Positions 17,590-24,955 of a stretch of DNA of 64,000 bases are shown piece by piece. The notes under the pieces are model-generated. The model saw only the letters and a list, made by a program, of their open reading frames with translations, had not been told where the DNA came from and did no database searches. The stretch spans positions 1 to 64,000 of the forward strand of contig CASEFX010000034.1 in assembly GCA_949287305.1 (NCBI GenBank). Direction: 5' to 3'. The stretch comes from an uncultured Sutterella sp. (GTDB lineage: Bacteria > Pseudomonadota > Gammaproteobacteria > Burkholderiales > Burkholderiaceae_F). The translations under genes were made by a program, and so were the position numbers. Within the stretch, counting starts at the first letter, position 1, and every line of letters starts with the position of its first letter.

Positions 17590-18819
17590 TCACGACTCCT
17601 TTTTTCGGCCGTTGGCGGCGCGAAGTTTTCGATACAGTGTTCTTTCACTGACGCCGACGAAGCGCGCGAGTTCCGCTCGGGAGCCCTGCCATCCCGCGGC
17701 AAGCGCCGCAAGATCCGGGGTTTCGCTCGGCGCCTCTTCGCCGCAGGTTTCGGTGACGTATTTGAGGGATTTTTCCAGATCCTCCCGCCCGACGACGGGA
17801 CCGCTCGCGGAGAAGGCCGCCGTCTGCAGCACCGCCTCGAGTTCGGGGAGATTCCCCGGCCAAGCATACGACAGCAGCGTAAGGGAGGCCTCCTCCGAAA
17901 GCGTCTTTGCGCAACGCTCCGAGAGAAAGTGCGAAGCGATGAACGGAACGTCCTCGAGCCTCTCGCGAAGCGGCGGAATGCGGATGACGTAGGGCGCAAG
18001 CGCGTAGAGAAAGGATTTCGGGAACGCGCGCGACACGTCGAAGCGTTCACAGGAAAAAACGACCCGAAGGCCGGAGAAATGGATCTGCGACGCGCCGCGG
18101 GCCCGATACGTGCGCTGCACGGCGAGATCGAGAACGAATTCGTAGAGCGAGGGATCGAGACGGTCGACGTCGGACAGAAAGAGCGTGCCGCCCGAAGCGG
18201 TGTCGAGAAGCCCCTGGTTCGAGCCGTCGCCGAGCAACTCCCGCTCGAGGTCGTCGGCCGTCAGGTGTCGGCAGGAAAGCGACACGAAGGGTCTTGCGGC
18301 GCGACGTCCATTTTCATGCAGCAGACGGGCGAAAAGCGACTTCCCTGATCCTTTTTCCCCCGCGAAGACGACGGGCGCGTCGTCGGAGGCGCGGGCCGCG
18401 ATTTTTTCGAGCACGCCGGCAAGACGGCGGGACTGCGCCACCGCCTCGTCTCCGGTGCGCATGCCGCGGCCGCGCGATTCCGAAACGCGCTCCATGTAGA
18501 AGCGCACCCTGCCGTCCGCGCCCCGAACGGGCGTGAGTTCCGTCTCCACGTACCGAACCCCCATGGGGCCCGGGATCTTGTGGTGGCAAACCGCGGAATT
18601 CTTGAGACCCGCCTCGAAAAGGGGACAACCGCGTCCCGAGGCGTCGCAGGGGTGCGCATCATGAAAAATCAACTCGTGACAACGCCTTCCCTCCGCCGTC
18701 GAATAGCCGTACCGCTCCCGAAAGGCCCGGTTGGCATAGGCCACGGTGCGGTCCTCCCGCACGAGAAGCCGTGCGTCGGGCAGGGCATCCAAAAGGGATT
18801 TCCATTCGCTTTCGACCAC
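17590..18819 (-). CDS. PAS-domain NtrC-family regulator with a degenerate AAA+ domain, divergent from the cyd operon
   Basis: A 409-residue protein with an N-terminal PAS domain (about 5-115) bearing Cys47, Cys58, Cys65 and Cys78, a central sigma-54-activator-like AAA+ domain, and a Fis-type helix-turn-helix at the C-terminus (LARFVGVSERTLYRKLRA). Walker A is GEKGSGKS (154-161). The GAFTGA loop that contacts sigma-54 is absent: the chain goes from ELLGDGSNQG directly to GGTLFLSDVDRL. Walker B reads LSD instead of LDE, and the usual FREDLYYRLNV arginines are replaced by FPKSFLYALAP. It is therefore probably a TyrR-like DNA-binding regulator. The GTG at 18819 was chosen for its AGAGGA site; earlier in-frame TTG/GTG codons lack one. 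A redox role is inference from the cysteines and from the cyd neighbours. Confidence 0.8.
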   Translation of the reverse strand: MVESEWKSLLDALPDARLLVREDRTVAYANRAFRERYGYSTAEGRRCHELIFHDAHPCDASGRGCPLFEAGLKNSAVCHHKIPGPMGVRYVETELTPVRGADGRVRFYMERVSESRGRGMRTGDEAVAQSRRLAGVLEKIAARASDDAPVVFAGEKGSGKSLFARLLHENGRRAARPFVSLSCRHLTADDLERELLGDGSNQGLLDTASGGTLFLSDVDRLDPSLYEFVLDLAVQRTYRARGASQIHFSGLRVVFSCERFDVSRAFPKSFLYALAPYVIRIPPLRERLEDVPFIASHFLSERCAKTLSEEASLTLLSYAWPGNLPELEAVLQTAAFSASGPVVGREDLEKSLKYVTETCGEEAPSETPDLAALAAGWQGSRAELARFVGVSERTLYRKLRAANGRKKES

Positions 18820-18830
18820 TTCACCATCCT

Positions 18831-18867
18831 CTGTCACAAAAACTGACAAGCTGTCAGATTATGACAG
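18831..18867. promoter_or_regulatory. Operator-like array of TGTCA/TGACA half-sites upstream of the regulator and cydP
   Basis: Four half-sites occur in 37 bases: TGTCA at 18832, TGACA at 18844, TGTCA at 18852 and TGACA at 18862. They form overlapping palindromes, the most compact being CTGACA-AGC-TGTCAG (18843-18857). The array sits in the 169-base divergent region, next to the regulator start. Binding by the adjacent regulator is inference. Confidence 0.55.
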
Positions 18868-18931
18868 TCTATCTCTTTCTTCTCCCGAAAACGGGAGGAT
18901 CCGGCCAAAAAACGATCGCCTTTCCGCGCCC

Positions 18932-18959
18932 TTTGCGCGCGGCTCCCTTACCATACACT
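18932..18959 (+). promoter_or_regulatory. Candidate promoter of the cyd operon
   Basis: TTTGCG (18932-18937) and TACACT (18954-18959) are 16 bases apart, about 30 bases before the cydP start. A small hairpin CTCCCG-AAAA-CGGGAG lies at 18882-18897 upstream. No FNR-type TTGAT-N4-ATCAA and no -24/-12 sigma-54 element was seen. Confidence 0.35.
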
Positions 18960-18988
18960 CGATTTTGGACTGAAAAAGCGGTTTTCTC

Positions 18989-19174
18989 ATGGAACAAAAG
19001 CACAAAGAGACGAAAGTGACGCTGGAACTTGCGCTCGTCATCGCCTGCAAGCTTCTCTTCATCTTCTGTCTTTGGTACTTCTTCTTCAGTCCCGAACACC
19101 GTACGGAGGTGACGCCCGAGGTCATAAGCGACGCGTTTTTCTCCGATACGCAGACGACCTCCGTCTCCCCATAA
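18989..19174 (+). CDS. cydP: Cytochrome bd oxidase putative small subunit CydP
   Basis: A 61-residue protein with one membrane segment (about 13-32, LELALVIACKLLFIFCLWYFFF). It has the CydP pattern of a short charged N-terminus, a LALVIACKL helix, then SPEHRTEVTPEVISDAFF. CydP genes lie immediately before cydA in many beta- and gammaproteobacteria and encode an accessory single-helix protein. The spacing to cydA is 27 bases, consistent with one transcript. The ribosome binding site is weak. Confidence 0.82.
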   Translation: MEQKHKETKVTLELALVIACKLLFIFCLWYFFFSPEHRTEVTPEVISDAFFSDTQTTSVSP

Positions 19175-19201
19175 CAACCCTCACCTTCATCGGAGTCCTC
19201 A

Positions 19202-20752
19202 ATGATCCCCTCTGATCTTGTTGACCTGTCACGCCTGCAGTTCGCGCTGACGGCGATGTACCACTTCCTCTTCGTGCCCCTTACGCTGGGGCTCTCCTTC
19301 ATGCTCGTCGTGATGGAAGTGACCTACGTCGTGACGGGCAAGGAAATGTACAAGGACATGACCCGCTTCTGGGGCAAGCTCTTTGGCATCAACTTCGCCC
19401 TCGGCGTCGCCACGGGCATCACCATGGAGTTCCAGTTCGGGACGAACTGGGCGTACTACTCCCACTACGTCGGCGACATTTTCGGCGCCCCGCTCGCCAT
19501 TGAAGGGCTCATGGCCTTCTTCCTGGAGTCGACCTTCATCGGCCTCTTCTTCTTCGGCTGGGACCGTCTCTCCAAGGGCAAGCACCTTCTGGCCACCTGC
19601 CTCATGGCGCTCGGCTCGAACCTTTCGGCCCTCTGGATTCTCGTCGCCAACGCCTGGATGATGGCGCCCGTGGGTTCGGAATTCAATTTCGAAACCATGC
19701 GAATGGAAATGACGAACTTCTGGGCCGTCGTCACGAGCGAATGGGCGCAGGCCAAGTTCGCCCACACGATCGCCGGCGGCTACATGACGGGCGCGATGTT
19801 CGTCATGGCGCTCTCCGCCTACTACATGCTGCGCCGTCAGGACGTCTCCTTTGCCAAGTCGAGCTTCCGCCTCGCCGCCGTCTTCGGCACGGTCGCGGCG
19901 CTCCTCACCATTCACATGGGTGACGAATCGGGCTACCTCGTGACGCGCGATCAGCCGACCAAGATCGCCACCATGGAAGCCATCTGGGACACGCATGAAG
20001 CGCCCGCCCCGATGACGCTCTTCGCCCTTCCCGACGAAGAAGCCCGCACGAACCACGCGCAGATCGACTTCCCCTGGGTGATGGGCCTCATCGGCACGCG
20101 CTCGCTCTCGACGGAAATCCCCGGCATCAACCAGCTGGAAGCCCAGGCCCGCGAACGCATTGAAAACGGCATCAAGGCCGTGACGACGCTCGAAGCCCTG
20201 CGCAAGGATCCCAAGAACGCCGAACTGCGCGAAGCCTTCACCGCCGTGAAGGACGACCTCGGCTACGGTCTTCTTTTGAAGCGCTACACGGAAGACGTTT
20301 CCGCGGCCACGCCGGAAATGATCGCTCAGGCCGCCGCCGACACGATTCCGGGCGTCGCGCCGATGTTCTGGTCCTTCCGTCTGATGGTGGGCTGCGGCCT
20401 CGCCATGGCGCTCGTCTTCGTCTTGGGCGCCGTCTACTCGGTCAAGAACGTCATCACGGAAAAGCGCACGCTCCTCAAGCTCACGCTCCTCGCGCTGCCG
20501 CTTCCGTGGCTCGCCTGCGAAGCGGGCTGGTTCGTCGCCGAATACGGCCGTCAGCCCTGGACGATCTACAACATCCTGCCGACGCACCTTTCCGTTTCGT
20601 CGCTCTCCGCGGGCGAAGTGCTCGGCTCCGTCATCGGGTTCGTCGTGCTCTACTCGGCCCTCCTCGTCGTCGAAATGTGGCTGATGATCCGTCTCGGCCG
20701 CAAGGGACCGAGTTCTCTCGGCACGGGCCGCTATCACTTTGAACAGCACTAA
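19202..20752 (+). CDS. cydA: Cytochrome bd ubiquinol oxidase subunit I
   Basis: A 516-residue inner membrane subunit that oxidises quinol and reduces O2 with high affinity without pumping protons. Heme ligands are visible: His21 in AMYHFLFVPLTLG (b595 type), His188 in KFAHTIAGGYMTG and Met395 in SFRLMVGCG (b558). The quinol-binding Q-loop segment is RDQPTKIATMEAIWDT, whose Lys and Glu correspond to the E. coli quinol-site residues. The following insertion is long, so the protein is of the E. coli-like long-Q-loop type. Length matches E. coli CydA (522). It is the main gene of cydP-A-B-X-ybgE-globin. Confidence 0.98.
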   Translation: MIPSDLVDLSRLQFALTAMYHFLFVPLTLGLSFMLVVMEVTYVVTGKEMYKDMTRFWGKLFGINFALGVATGITMEFQFGTNWAYYSHYVGDIFGAPLAIEGLMAFFLESTFIGLFFFGWDRLSKGKHLLATCLMALGSNLSALWILVANAWMMAPVGSEFNFETMRMEMTNFWAVVTSEWAQAKFAHTIAGGYMTGAMFVMALSAYYMLRRQDVSFAKSSFRLAAVFGTVAALLTIHMGDESGYLVTRDQPTKIATMEAIWDTHEAPAPMTLFALPDEEARTNHAQIDFPWVMGLIGTRSLSTEIPGINQLEAQARERIENGIKAVTTLEALRKDPKNAELREAFTAVKDDLGYGLLLKRYTEDVSAATPEMIAQAAADTIPGVAPMFWSFRLMVGCGLAMALVFVLGAVYSVKNVITEKRTLLKLTLLALPLPWLACEAGWFVAEYGRQPWTIYNILPTHLSVSSLSAGEVLGSVIGFVVLYSALLVVEMWLMIRLGRKGPSSLGTGRYHFEQH

Positions 20753-20773
20753 GTTGCCGATGGAGTCCAAAAA

Positions 20774-21913
20774 ATGATCGATTATGAAATCCTGAAACTT
20801 CTCTGGTGGGTCTTCATCGGAGTGTTGCTCGTCGGCTTCGCCGTCATGGACGGCCAGGACATGGGCGTGGGCACGCTCCTGCCCTTCCTCTCCAAGGAAG
20901 ACAGCGAACGCCGCATCATGATCAACAGCGTCGCCCCGCACTGGGACGGCAATCAGGTGTGGCTGCTCACGGGCGGCGGCGCCATGTTCGCCGCCTGGCC
21001 GCTCATGTACGCGACGGCCTTCTCGGGCTTCTACTGGGCGATGCTGATCGTGCTCTTCGTGCTGATCTTCCGTCCGGTCGCCTTCGACTACCGCAGCAAG
21101 GTGCCCTCGACGAAGTGGCGCACGAACTGGGACTGGCTCCTCTTCCTCGGATCCGCCGTCCCGCCGATCATCTTCGGCGTCGCCTTCGGCAACCTCCTGC
21201 AGGGCGTTCCCTTTGAGATCGACGCCACGATGCGCCCCGTCTACACGGGCAGCTTCTTCGGCCTTCTCAATCCCTTCGGCCTCCTCTGCGGCGTGCTCTC
21301 GCTCGCGATGATCGTCGCGCACGGCGCGAACTACCTGGTGCTGCGCACCGAAGGGACGCTCCAGGAAAAGGCCCGCAAGGTCGGTTCCGCCGCAGCCTTC
21401 CTCGCCTTCGTCCTCTTCCTCCTGGGCGGCGTCTGGGTTTACCTCGGCATCGACGGCTACGTCGCCGTCTCGGGTCTTGATCCGGCCGGTCCCGCCAACC
21501 CGCTCGCCAAGACGGTGGAAATCCGCGAAGGCGCCTGGTTCGCCAACTACGGCGCCTGCCCGGTCCTCTGGGCGCTTCCGGCGCTCGGCCTTCTCGGCAC
21601 GCTCGCTTCGGCCGTCCTCGTGCGAAAGGGCGCCGCGGGCAAGGCGATCGTCGCCTCGGGCGTTGCGATGCTCGGCATCATCCTGACGCCGCTCGGCGCC
21701 ATGTTCCCCTTCGTGATGCCCTCCTCGGTGATGCCCAACGCCGGTCTCACCCTGTGGGACTGCACGAGCTCGCAGCTGACGCTTGAAGTCATGTTCTTCG
21801 TGACGCTCATCCTCCTGCCGCTTGTTCTCTGCTACACGGCCTGGGCGTACAAGGTCATGAGCGGCAAGCTCACGGCCGAGTACATCGAAAAGAACACGCA
21901 CTCGCTCTACTGA
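20774..21913 (+). CDS. cydB: Cytochrome bd ubiquinol oxidase subunit II
   Basis: A 379-residue, nine-helix subunit of the bd oxidase; the length is the family norm. It begins MIDYEILKLLWWVFIGVLLVGFAVMDGQDMGVG and has the conserved APHWDGNQVWLLTGGGAMFAAWP stretch, the FDYRSKV loop and the MPSSVMPNAGLTLWDCTSS block. It forms the heterodimer with CydA. It starts 21 bases after cydA. A strong hairpin (21924-21950) separates it from cydX. Confidence 0.98.
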   Translation: MIDYEILKLLWWVFIGVLLVGFAVMDGQDMGVGTLLPFLSKEDSERRIMINSVAPHWDGNQVWLLTGGGAMFAAWPLMYATAFSGFYWAMLIVLFVLIFRPVAFDYRSKVPSTKWRTNWDWLLFLGSAVPPIIFGVAFGNLLQGVPFEIDATMRPVYTGSFFGLLNPFGLLCGVLSLAMIVAHGANYLVLRTEGTLQEKARKVGSAAAFLAFVLFLLGGVWVYLGIDGYVAVSGLDPAGPANPLAKTVEIREGAWFANYGACPVLWALPALGLLGTLASAVLVRKGAAGKAIVASGVAMLGIILTPLGAMFPFVMPSSVMPNAGLTLWDCTSSQLTLEVMFFVTLILLPLVLCYTAWAYKVMSGKLTAEYIEKNTHSLY

Positions 21914-21923
21914 CGTTCTCTCC

Positions 21924-21950
21924 GCGAAACGGGGCCGCGCCCCGTTTCGC
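21924..21950. terminator. Perfect 12-bp hairpin between cydB and cydX (no U tract)
   Basis: GCGAAACGGGGC (21924-21935) and GCCCCGTTTCGC (21939-21950) form a perfect 12-bp stem with a CGC loop. CCAACGCATC follows, so it is not a classical intrinsic terminator. It may be a partial stop, an RNA-stability element or a processing site controlling how much cydX-ybgE-globin is made. Confidence 0.6.
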
Positions 21951-21972
21951 CCAACGCATCAAAGGAATATCC

Positions 21973-22068
21973 ATGGCTTACTTCTACTGGATCGCGGTTC
22001 TCGGCTTTGCCATCCTGCTTGCGGTGACGCTCGAGACGATCGCCGCCAAGAACGAGGAAGCGAAGTGA
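21973..22068 (+). CDS. cydX: Cytochrome bd oxidase small subunit CydX
   Basis: A 31-residue protein, MAYFYWIAVLGFAILLAVTL followed by ETIAAKNEEAK, with a single membrane helix and a charged tail. This is the size and layout of CydX, the stabilising third subunit of cytochrome bd; family members typically begin M(W/A)YF.W. AAAGGA precedes the ATG. The GTG of the next gene overlaps its stop (GTGA), so the two are translationally coupled. Confidence 0.93.
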   Translation: MAYFYWIAVLGFAILLAVTLETIAAKNEEAK

Positions 22069-22355
22069 CGGGGAAGTCTCCGTCCTCGGGAAAGGGAGCG
22101 CGCCTTCTGCGCGCGCTCTCTTTCGCGGTCGCGCTGCTTTTCGCCGCGTTGATCGTGCTCTATCCCCGCGCCATCGCAACCGACATGACGACCGTTCCGC
22201 ACGGTTGGCTCGTCGTGCTTCTTTTGGGAATGAGTTCGGCTTGGGTCTACGGCCTCGGGTTCGAGCCCCAACACCGTCTTCTTCGTCCTCTCTTTCATCC
22301 CGCAACGGCCTGGCTTCTCATGCTCGTCGGAGCCTGGCAGGTCTTTCTGGCATGA
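22065..22355 (+). CDS. ybgE: Cyd operon protein YbgE
   Basis: A 96-residue membrane protein with three hydrophobic segments. It has the YbgE pattern LLRALSFAVALLFAALIVLYP...PHGWLVVLLLGMSSAWVYGLGFEPQHRLLRPLFHP. YbgE is a conserved but poorly understood companion of cydAB. The GTG start overlaps the cydX stop, and its own TGA overlaps the ATG of the globin gene (ATGA), so cydX, ybgE and the globin gene form a coupled block. Confidence 0.85.
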   Translation: MTGKSPSSGKGARLLRALSFAVALLFAALIVLYPRAIATDMTTVPHGWLVVLLLGMSSAWVYGLGFEPQHRLLRPLFHPATAWLLMLVGAWQVFLA

Positions 22356-22750
22356 AAACCTTTTACGAACAAATCGGAGGCGAGGCCGGGGTGTCGGCCC
22401 TGGTCAACGCCTTTCTGAAGGCGCTCGAAAAGGAGCGCTCGGCGCCTCTTCGCGCCTGTTATCGGGAGGATCTTTCGTATTACGCCTGCCGCATGACGGC
22501 GTTTCTCTCGGGGTGGCTCGGCGGCCCCATGCGATATCCCGGGCGCTTCGGACTTCCGATGATCGTGGAAAAGCACCGCGCCTTCCCCGTCAACCGGGAA
22601 CTTGCGCTTCTCTGGCTCGAATGCATGCGCGACGCCCTCCGCGAAACGGTGCCCGACGAGTCTCTGCGCCTTTCTCTCGAAGGCGCCTTCTGGCAGATGG
22701 CGGATCACCTGCAACAGGCGAGCGTCACCAACGGCTCTCCTCGCGCTTGA
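22352..22750 (+). CDS. Truncated hemoglobin (group II-like), last gene of the cyd operon
   Basis: A 132-residue globin. TFYEQIGGEAGVSALVNAFLKALEK matches helices A-C of truncated globins, RMTAFLSGWLGGPMRYPGRFG matches the E-helix and loop, and the proximal heme ligand is probably His75 in EKHRAFPVNR. Trp88 (LALLWLECMRDAL) matches the group II Trp-G8. Such globins bind O2, NO and H2O2 and are linked to NO detoxification or oxidant sensing. It overlaps ybgE by ATGA and converges with yaeQ, overlapping by 26 bases. Its role beside a bd oxidase, itself NO-tolerant, is inference. Confidence 0.88.
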   Translation: MKTFYEQIGGEAGVSALVNAFLKALEKERSAPLRACYREDLSYYACRMTAFLSGWLGGPMRYPGRFGLPMIVEKHRAFPVNRELALLWLECMRDALRETVPDESLRLSLEGAFWQMADHLQQASVTNGSPRA

Positions 22751-23279
22751 GCCACTGAAAGTCGATCTGCACGTTTGTCTTTTCGCCGTTGACCCACACG
22801 GTTTCGTCCTGAATCGTCACGGCAAAGCGCATGTTGCGCTCGCAAAGCGTCGTGAGTTTCGCAACCTCTTCGTCCGACACGTTCAGCACGGCAAGCTTGT
22901 CGATCTTGGAAAAATCTCCCGACACGCTCTGCCACCAGGGTCCCACCCGGTCCTCTCCGTAGGCGAGCACCGTGACATGATTGCTTCGCCCCGCCGCCCG
23001 GCGCACCTGGCGCACATCGGGGCAGCCCACTTCAATCCACCGTTCGATCGTTCCCGTGTCGTCGATCTCCCAGAGCGCGGGCTCCCCTTCGGTCGAAAGA
23101 CCCCGACCGAACTCCAGATGTTCGCCCGCAAGCGAAGCGAAAGCGAGAATGCGCAGCATCAGGCGCTCCTCCGTCTCGGAGGGATGGCGCGCCACCGTCA
23201 GCACGTGAGTCGCGTAATACCCCCGATCGAGGTCCGAAATGTCGAGCGTCGCCTTGTAAACCGTTGAACCGAGCGCCAT
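22725..23279 (-). CDS. yaeQ: YaeQ family protein
   Basis: A 184-residue cytoplasmic protein. Diagnostic segments are the N-terminal MALGSTVYKATLDISDLDRGYY, TVARHPSETEERLMLRILAFASLA, FGRGLSTEGEPALWEIDDTG and the C-terminal VQIDFQWLKRE. YaeQ has a PD-(D/E)XK nuclease-like fold and its biochemical role is not established. Length is typical (about 180). It converges with the globin gene. Confidence 0.92.
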   Translation of the reverse strand: MALGSTVYKATLDISDLDRGYYATHVLTVARHPSETEERLMLRILAFASLAGEHLEFGRGLSTEGEPALWEIDDTGTIERWIEVGCPDVRQVRRAAGRSNHVTVLAYGEDRVGPWWQSVSGDFSKIDKLAVLNVSDEEVAKLTTLCERNMRFAVTIQDETVWVNGEKTNVQIDFQWLKREESRW

Positions 23280-23316
23280 GATGCTGTTCTTTTCTCCTTC
23301 TTTACTCTGATTTTTC

Positions 23317-23715
23317 TCAATCGGGCATCGGTTCGTCGTCCTGCAGACGCAGCCACCCCTTGAAGATGCGGTAGCCCACCCAGATGCCCGTGATGCCGAA
23401 GCCGAGCACGGCGACGAAGAATCCCACGCCGACGAGAAGAAGCGGCGTGGAGAGAAGCCACGTCAGCCCCACGAAGAGGGCCGCGTACCAAAAGGTCCGG
23501 ATCTGCCAGGAAAAATGGCTCTCCAGATAGGTGTTGCGCGCATCTCCGCGGAACACATAATTTAGAATGACGGCCAGAATGGACGGCCAGGAAAAAAGAA
23601 ACATCCCCACGATGGAGGCGGCCGTGAAGATGCCCGTGACGATGGTCACGGCGTGAAGACCGTACACGATCTGCGCGATCAGTCTCGTACTCGATTTCGG
23701 CGGTTCCGTCCACAT
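23317..23715 (-). CDS. DUF4870-like inner membrane protein
   Basis: A 132-residue protein with three or four hydrophobic segments. It contains the DUF4870-like pattern IVYGLHAVTIVTGIFTAAS, ILNYVFRGDARNTYLESHFSWQIRTFWYAALFV and a GITGIWVGYRIFKGWLRL end. Function is unknown. It lies 37 bases upstream of yaeQ on the same strand and may be co-transcribed with it. Confidence 0.7.
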   Translation of the reverse strand: MWTEPPKSSTRLIAQIVYGLHAVTIVTGIFTAASIVGMFLFSWPSILAVILNYVFRGDARNTYLESHFSWQIRTFWYAALFVGLTWLLSTPLLLVGVGFFVAVLGFGITGIWVGYRIFKGWLRLQDDEPMPD

Positions 23716-23745
23716 GGTGTCATCCTTTCCCGATTTGCATGTCGC

Positions 23746-24318
23746 ATGGATTATAGCGAAGTCCTCTTTTTCGTCTGCGTCGCCCTCTTGGCGCCCTTTG
23801 ACCGCCTGAGCGCGGGTTTGGCGGCGGGACTCTGCGCACGCTTCTTCCCCGAGTCGGGCTTACTGTGCGCCGCACTCGCGCTTTTTCTGGGTTGGGCGGC
23901 AGACTTTTTCACACTGCGCCGCACGACGCGTCCCGAGATTTTTCAGACGGACGGCGCCCCCACGCATCTGCACACCGATACAATACGTTCGTTGGCGAAA
24001 CGGCATCCCCTGGGCACGGTTCTTTTTCTCTGCGCCTTCGGTTTTTCACGCAGGGACGCCTCGGCCGCCGGCGCCGCGCTTTCCGACGCGGCCCTCCGAA
24101 CCGCCCTTTTTGCGGGCGCCCTTCTGGGCACCCTTCTGGGCGCGTCGGCGGGCTGTCTGGCCGGCGCCGTCCTGAAGCCTTCGCCTGCGCAACCCGACCT
24201 CTTCGAGGCGGCGGGACTCGTGTGTCTTGCCGGCCTGACGGCCTTCACCGTCCGCCTCTTGTGGGTCCGCCTGTCCCATCGTTGGAGTGAACATGAGAAT
24301 CCTATTGGTCGAAGATGA
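23746..24318 (+). CDS. Hypothetical Ala/Leu-rich membrane protein
   Basis: A 190-residue protein I do not recognise. Hydrophobic stretches alternate with Arg-rich loops: about 5-20, 28-55, 90-100, 112-140 and 155-170. A cysteine-containing segment TLLGASAGCLAGAVL is also seen. It starts at ATG 23746, 30 bases from the divergent DUF4870-like gene, and ends inside the response-regulator gene (26-base overlap), so it may be the first gene of that operon. The start and the reality of the gene are less certain than for its neighbours. Confidence 0.45.
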   Translation: MDYSEVLFFVCVALLAPFDRLSAGLAAGLCARFFPESGLLCAALALFLGWAADFFTLRRTTRPEIFQTDGAPTHLHTDTIRSLAKRHPLGTVLFLCAFGFSRRDASAAGAALSDAALRTALFAGALLGTLLGASAGCLAGAVLKPSPAQPDLFEAAGLVCLAGLTAFTVRLLWVRLSHRWSEHENPIGRR

Positions 24319-24949
24319 CGAAATGATCGGCGAGAGCGTTATGGCCGGTCTCGAGGGTGAAGACAACGCCGTCGACTGGGTGCGCGACGGCAATTCCGCC
24401 CTGCTCGCCCTCAACACCCACACCTACTCCATCATGATCCTGGACCTGGGCCTGCCCGGGAAGGACGGCCTGCAGGTTCTGCGCCAGATGCGCGCCCGCC
24501 GCGATCCGACTCCGGTCCTCGTGACGACGGCCCGCGACACGGTGAACGACCGCATCATGGGGCTCGACAGCGGCGCCGACGACTATCTGATCAAGCCCTA
24601 CGACCTCGACGAACTCTCCGCGCGCATCCGCGCCCTCGTGCGCCGTGCGGCGGGCCGGGCCGACCCCGTGATCGTCCGCGGCGACCTGCGCATTTCCCCC
24701 GCCACGCGCGAAGTGGTCTACCGGGGCGTTCCCGTCATTCTCTCCTCCAAGGAGTACGCGCTTCTGGCCGCGCTCGCCGAACGCCAGGGCGTCGTCTGGA
24801 GCCGTGCGCAGCTCGAAGAGAAGCTCTACAACTGGGACAACGGCGTGGGCTCCAACGCCATTGAAGTGCACATCCACCACCTTCGCAAGAAGCTCTCCGA
24901 CAGCGCCATCAAGACCGTCCGCGGGGTCGGCTATCTTCTCGAAACCTAA
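24293..24949 (+). CDS. OmpR-family response regulator (QseB/TctD-like)
   Basis: A 218-residue regulator. The receiver domain has acidic pocket VEDDE (8-10), phospho-acceptor Asp51 in MILDLGLPGKDG and the IKPYDLDEL lysine. A winged-helix C-terminal domain follows (SSKEYALLAALAERQG...AIEVHIHHLRKKL...VRGVGYLLE). GGAG lies 5 bases before the ATG at 24293. It is followed 6 bases later by its cognate kinase. The QseB-like grouping is by pattern; the signal is not deducible. Confidence 0.93.
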   Translation: MRILLVEDDEMIGESVMAGLEGEDNAVDWVRDGNSALLALNTHTYSIMILDLGLPGKDGLQVLRQMRARRDPTPVLVTTARDTVNDRIMGLDSGADDYLIKPYDLDELSARIRALVRRAAGRADPVIVRGDLRISPATREVVYRGVPVILSSKEYALLAALAERQGVVWSRAQLEEKLYNWDNGVGSNAIEVHIHHLRKKLSDSAIKTVRGVGYLLET

Positions 24950-24955
24950 TACGAC

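Noticed and set aside
19229..21901. Long open frame (about 890 codons) antisense to cydA and cydB
   Set aside because: Mirror of strongly biased cyd coding sequence; the composition is unlike any protein family and the real genes are intact.
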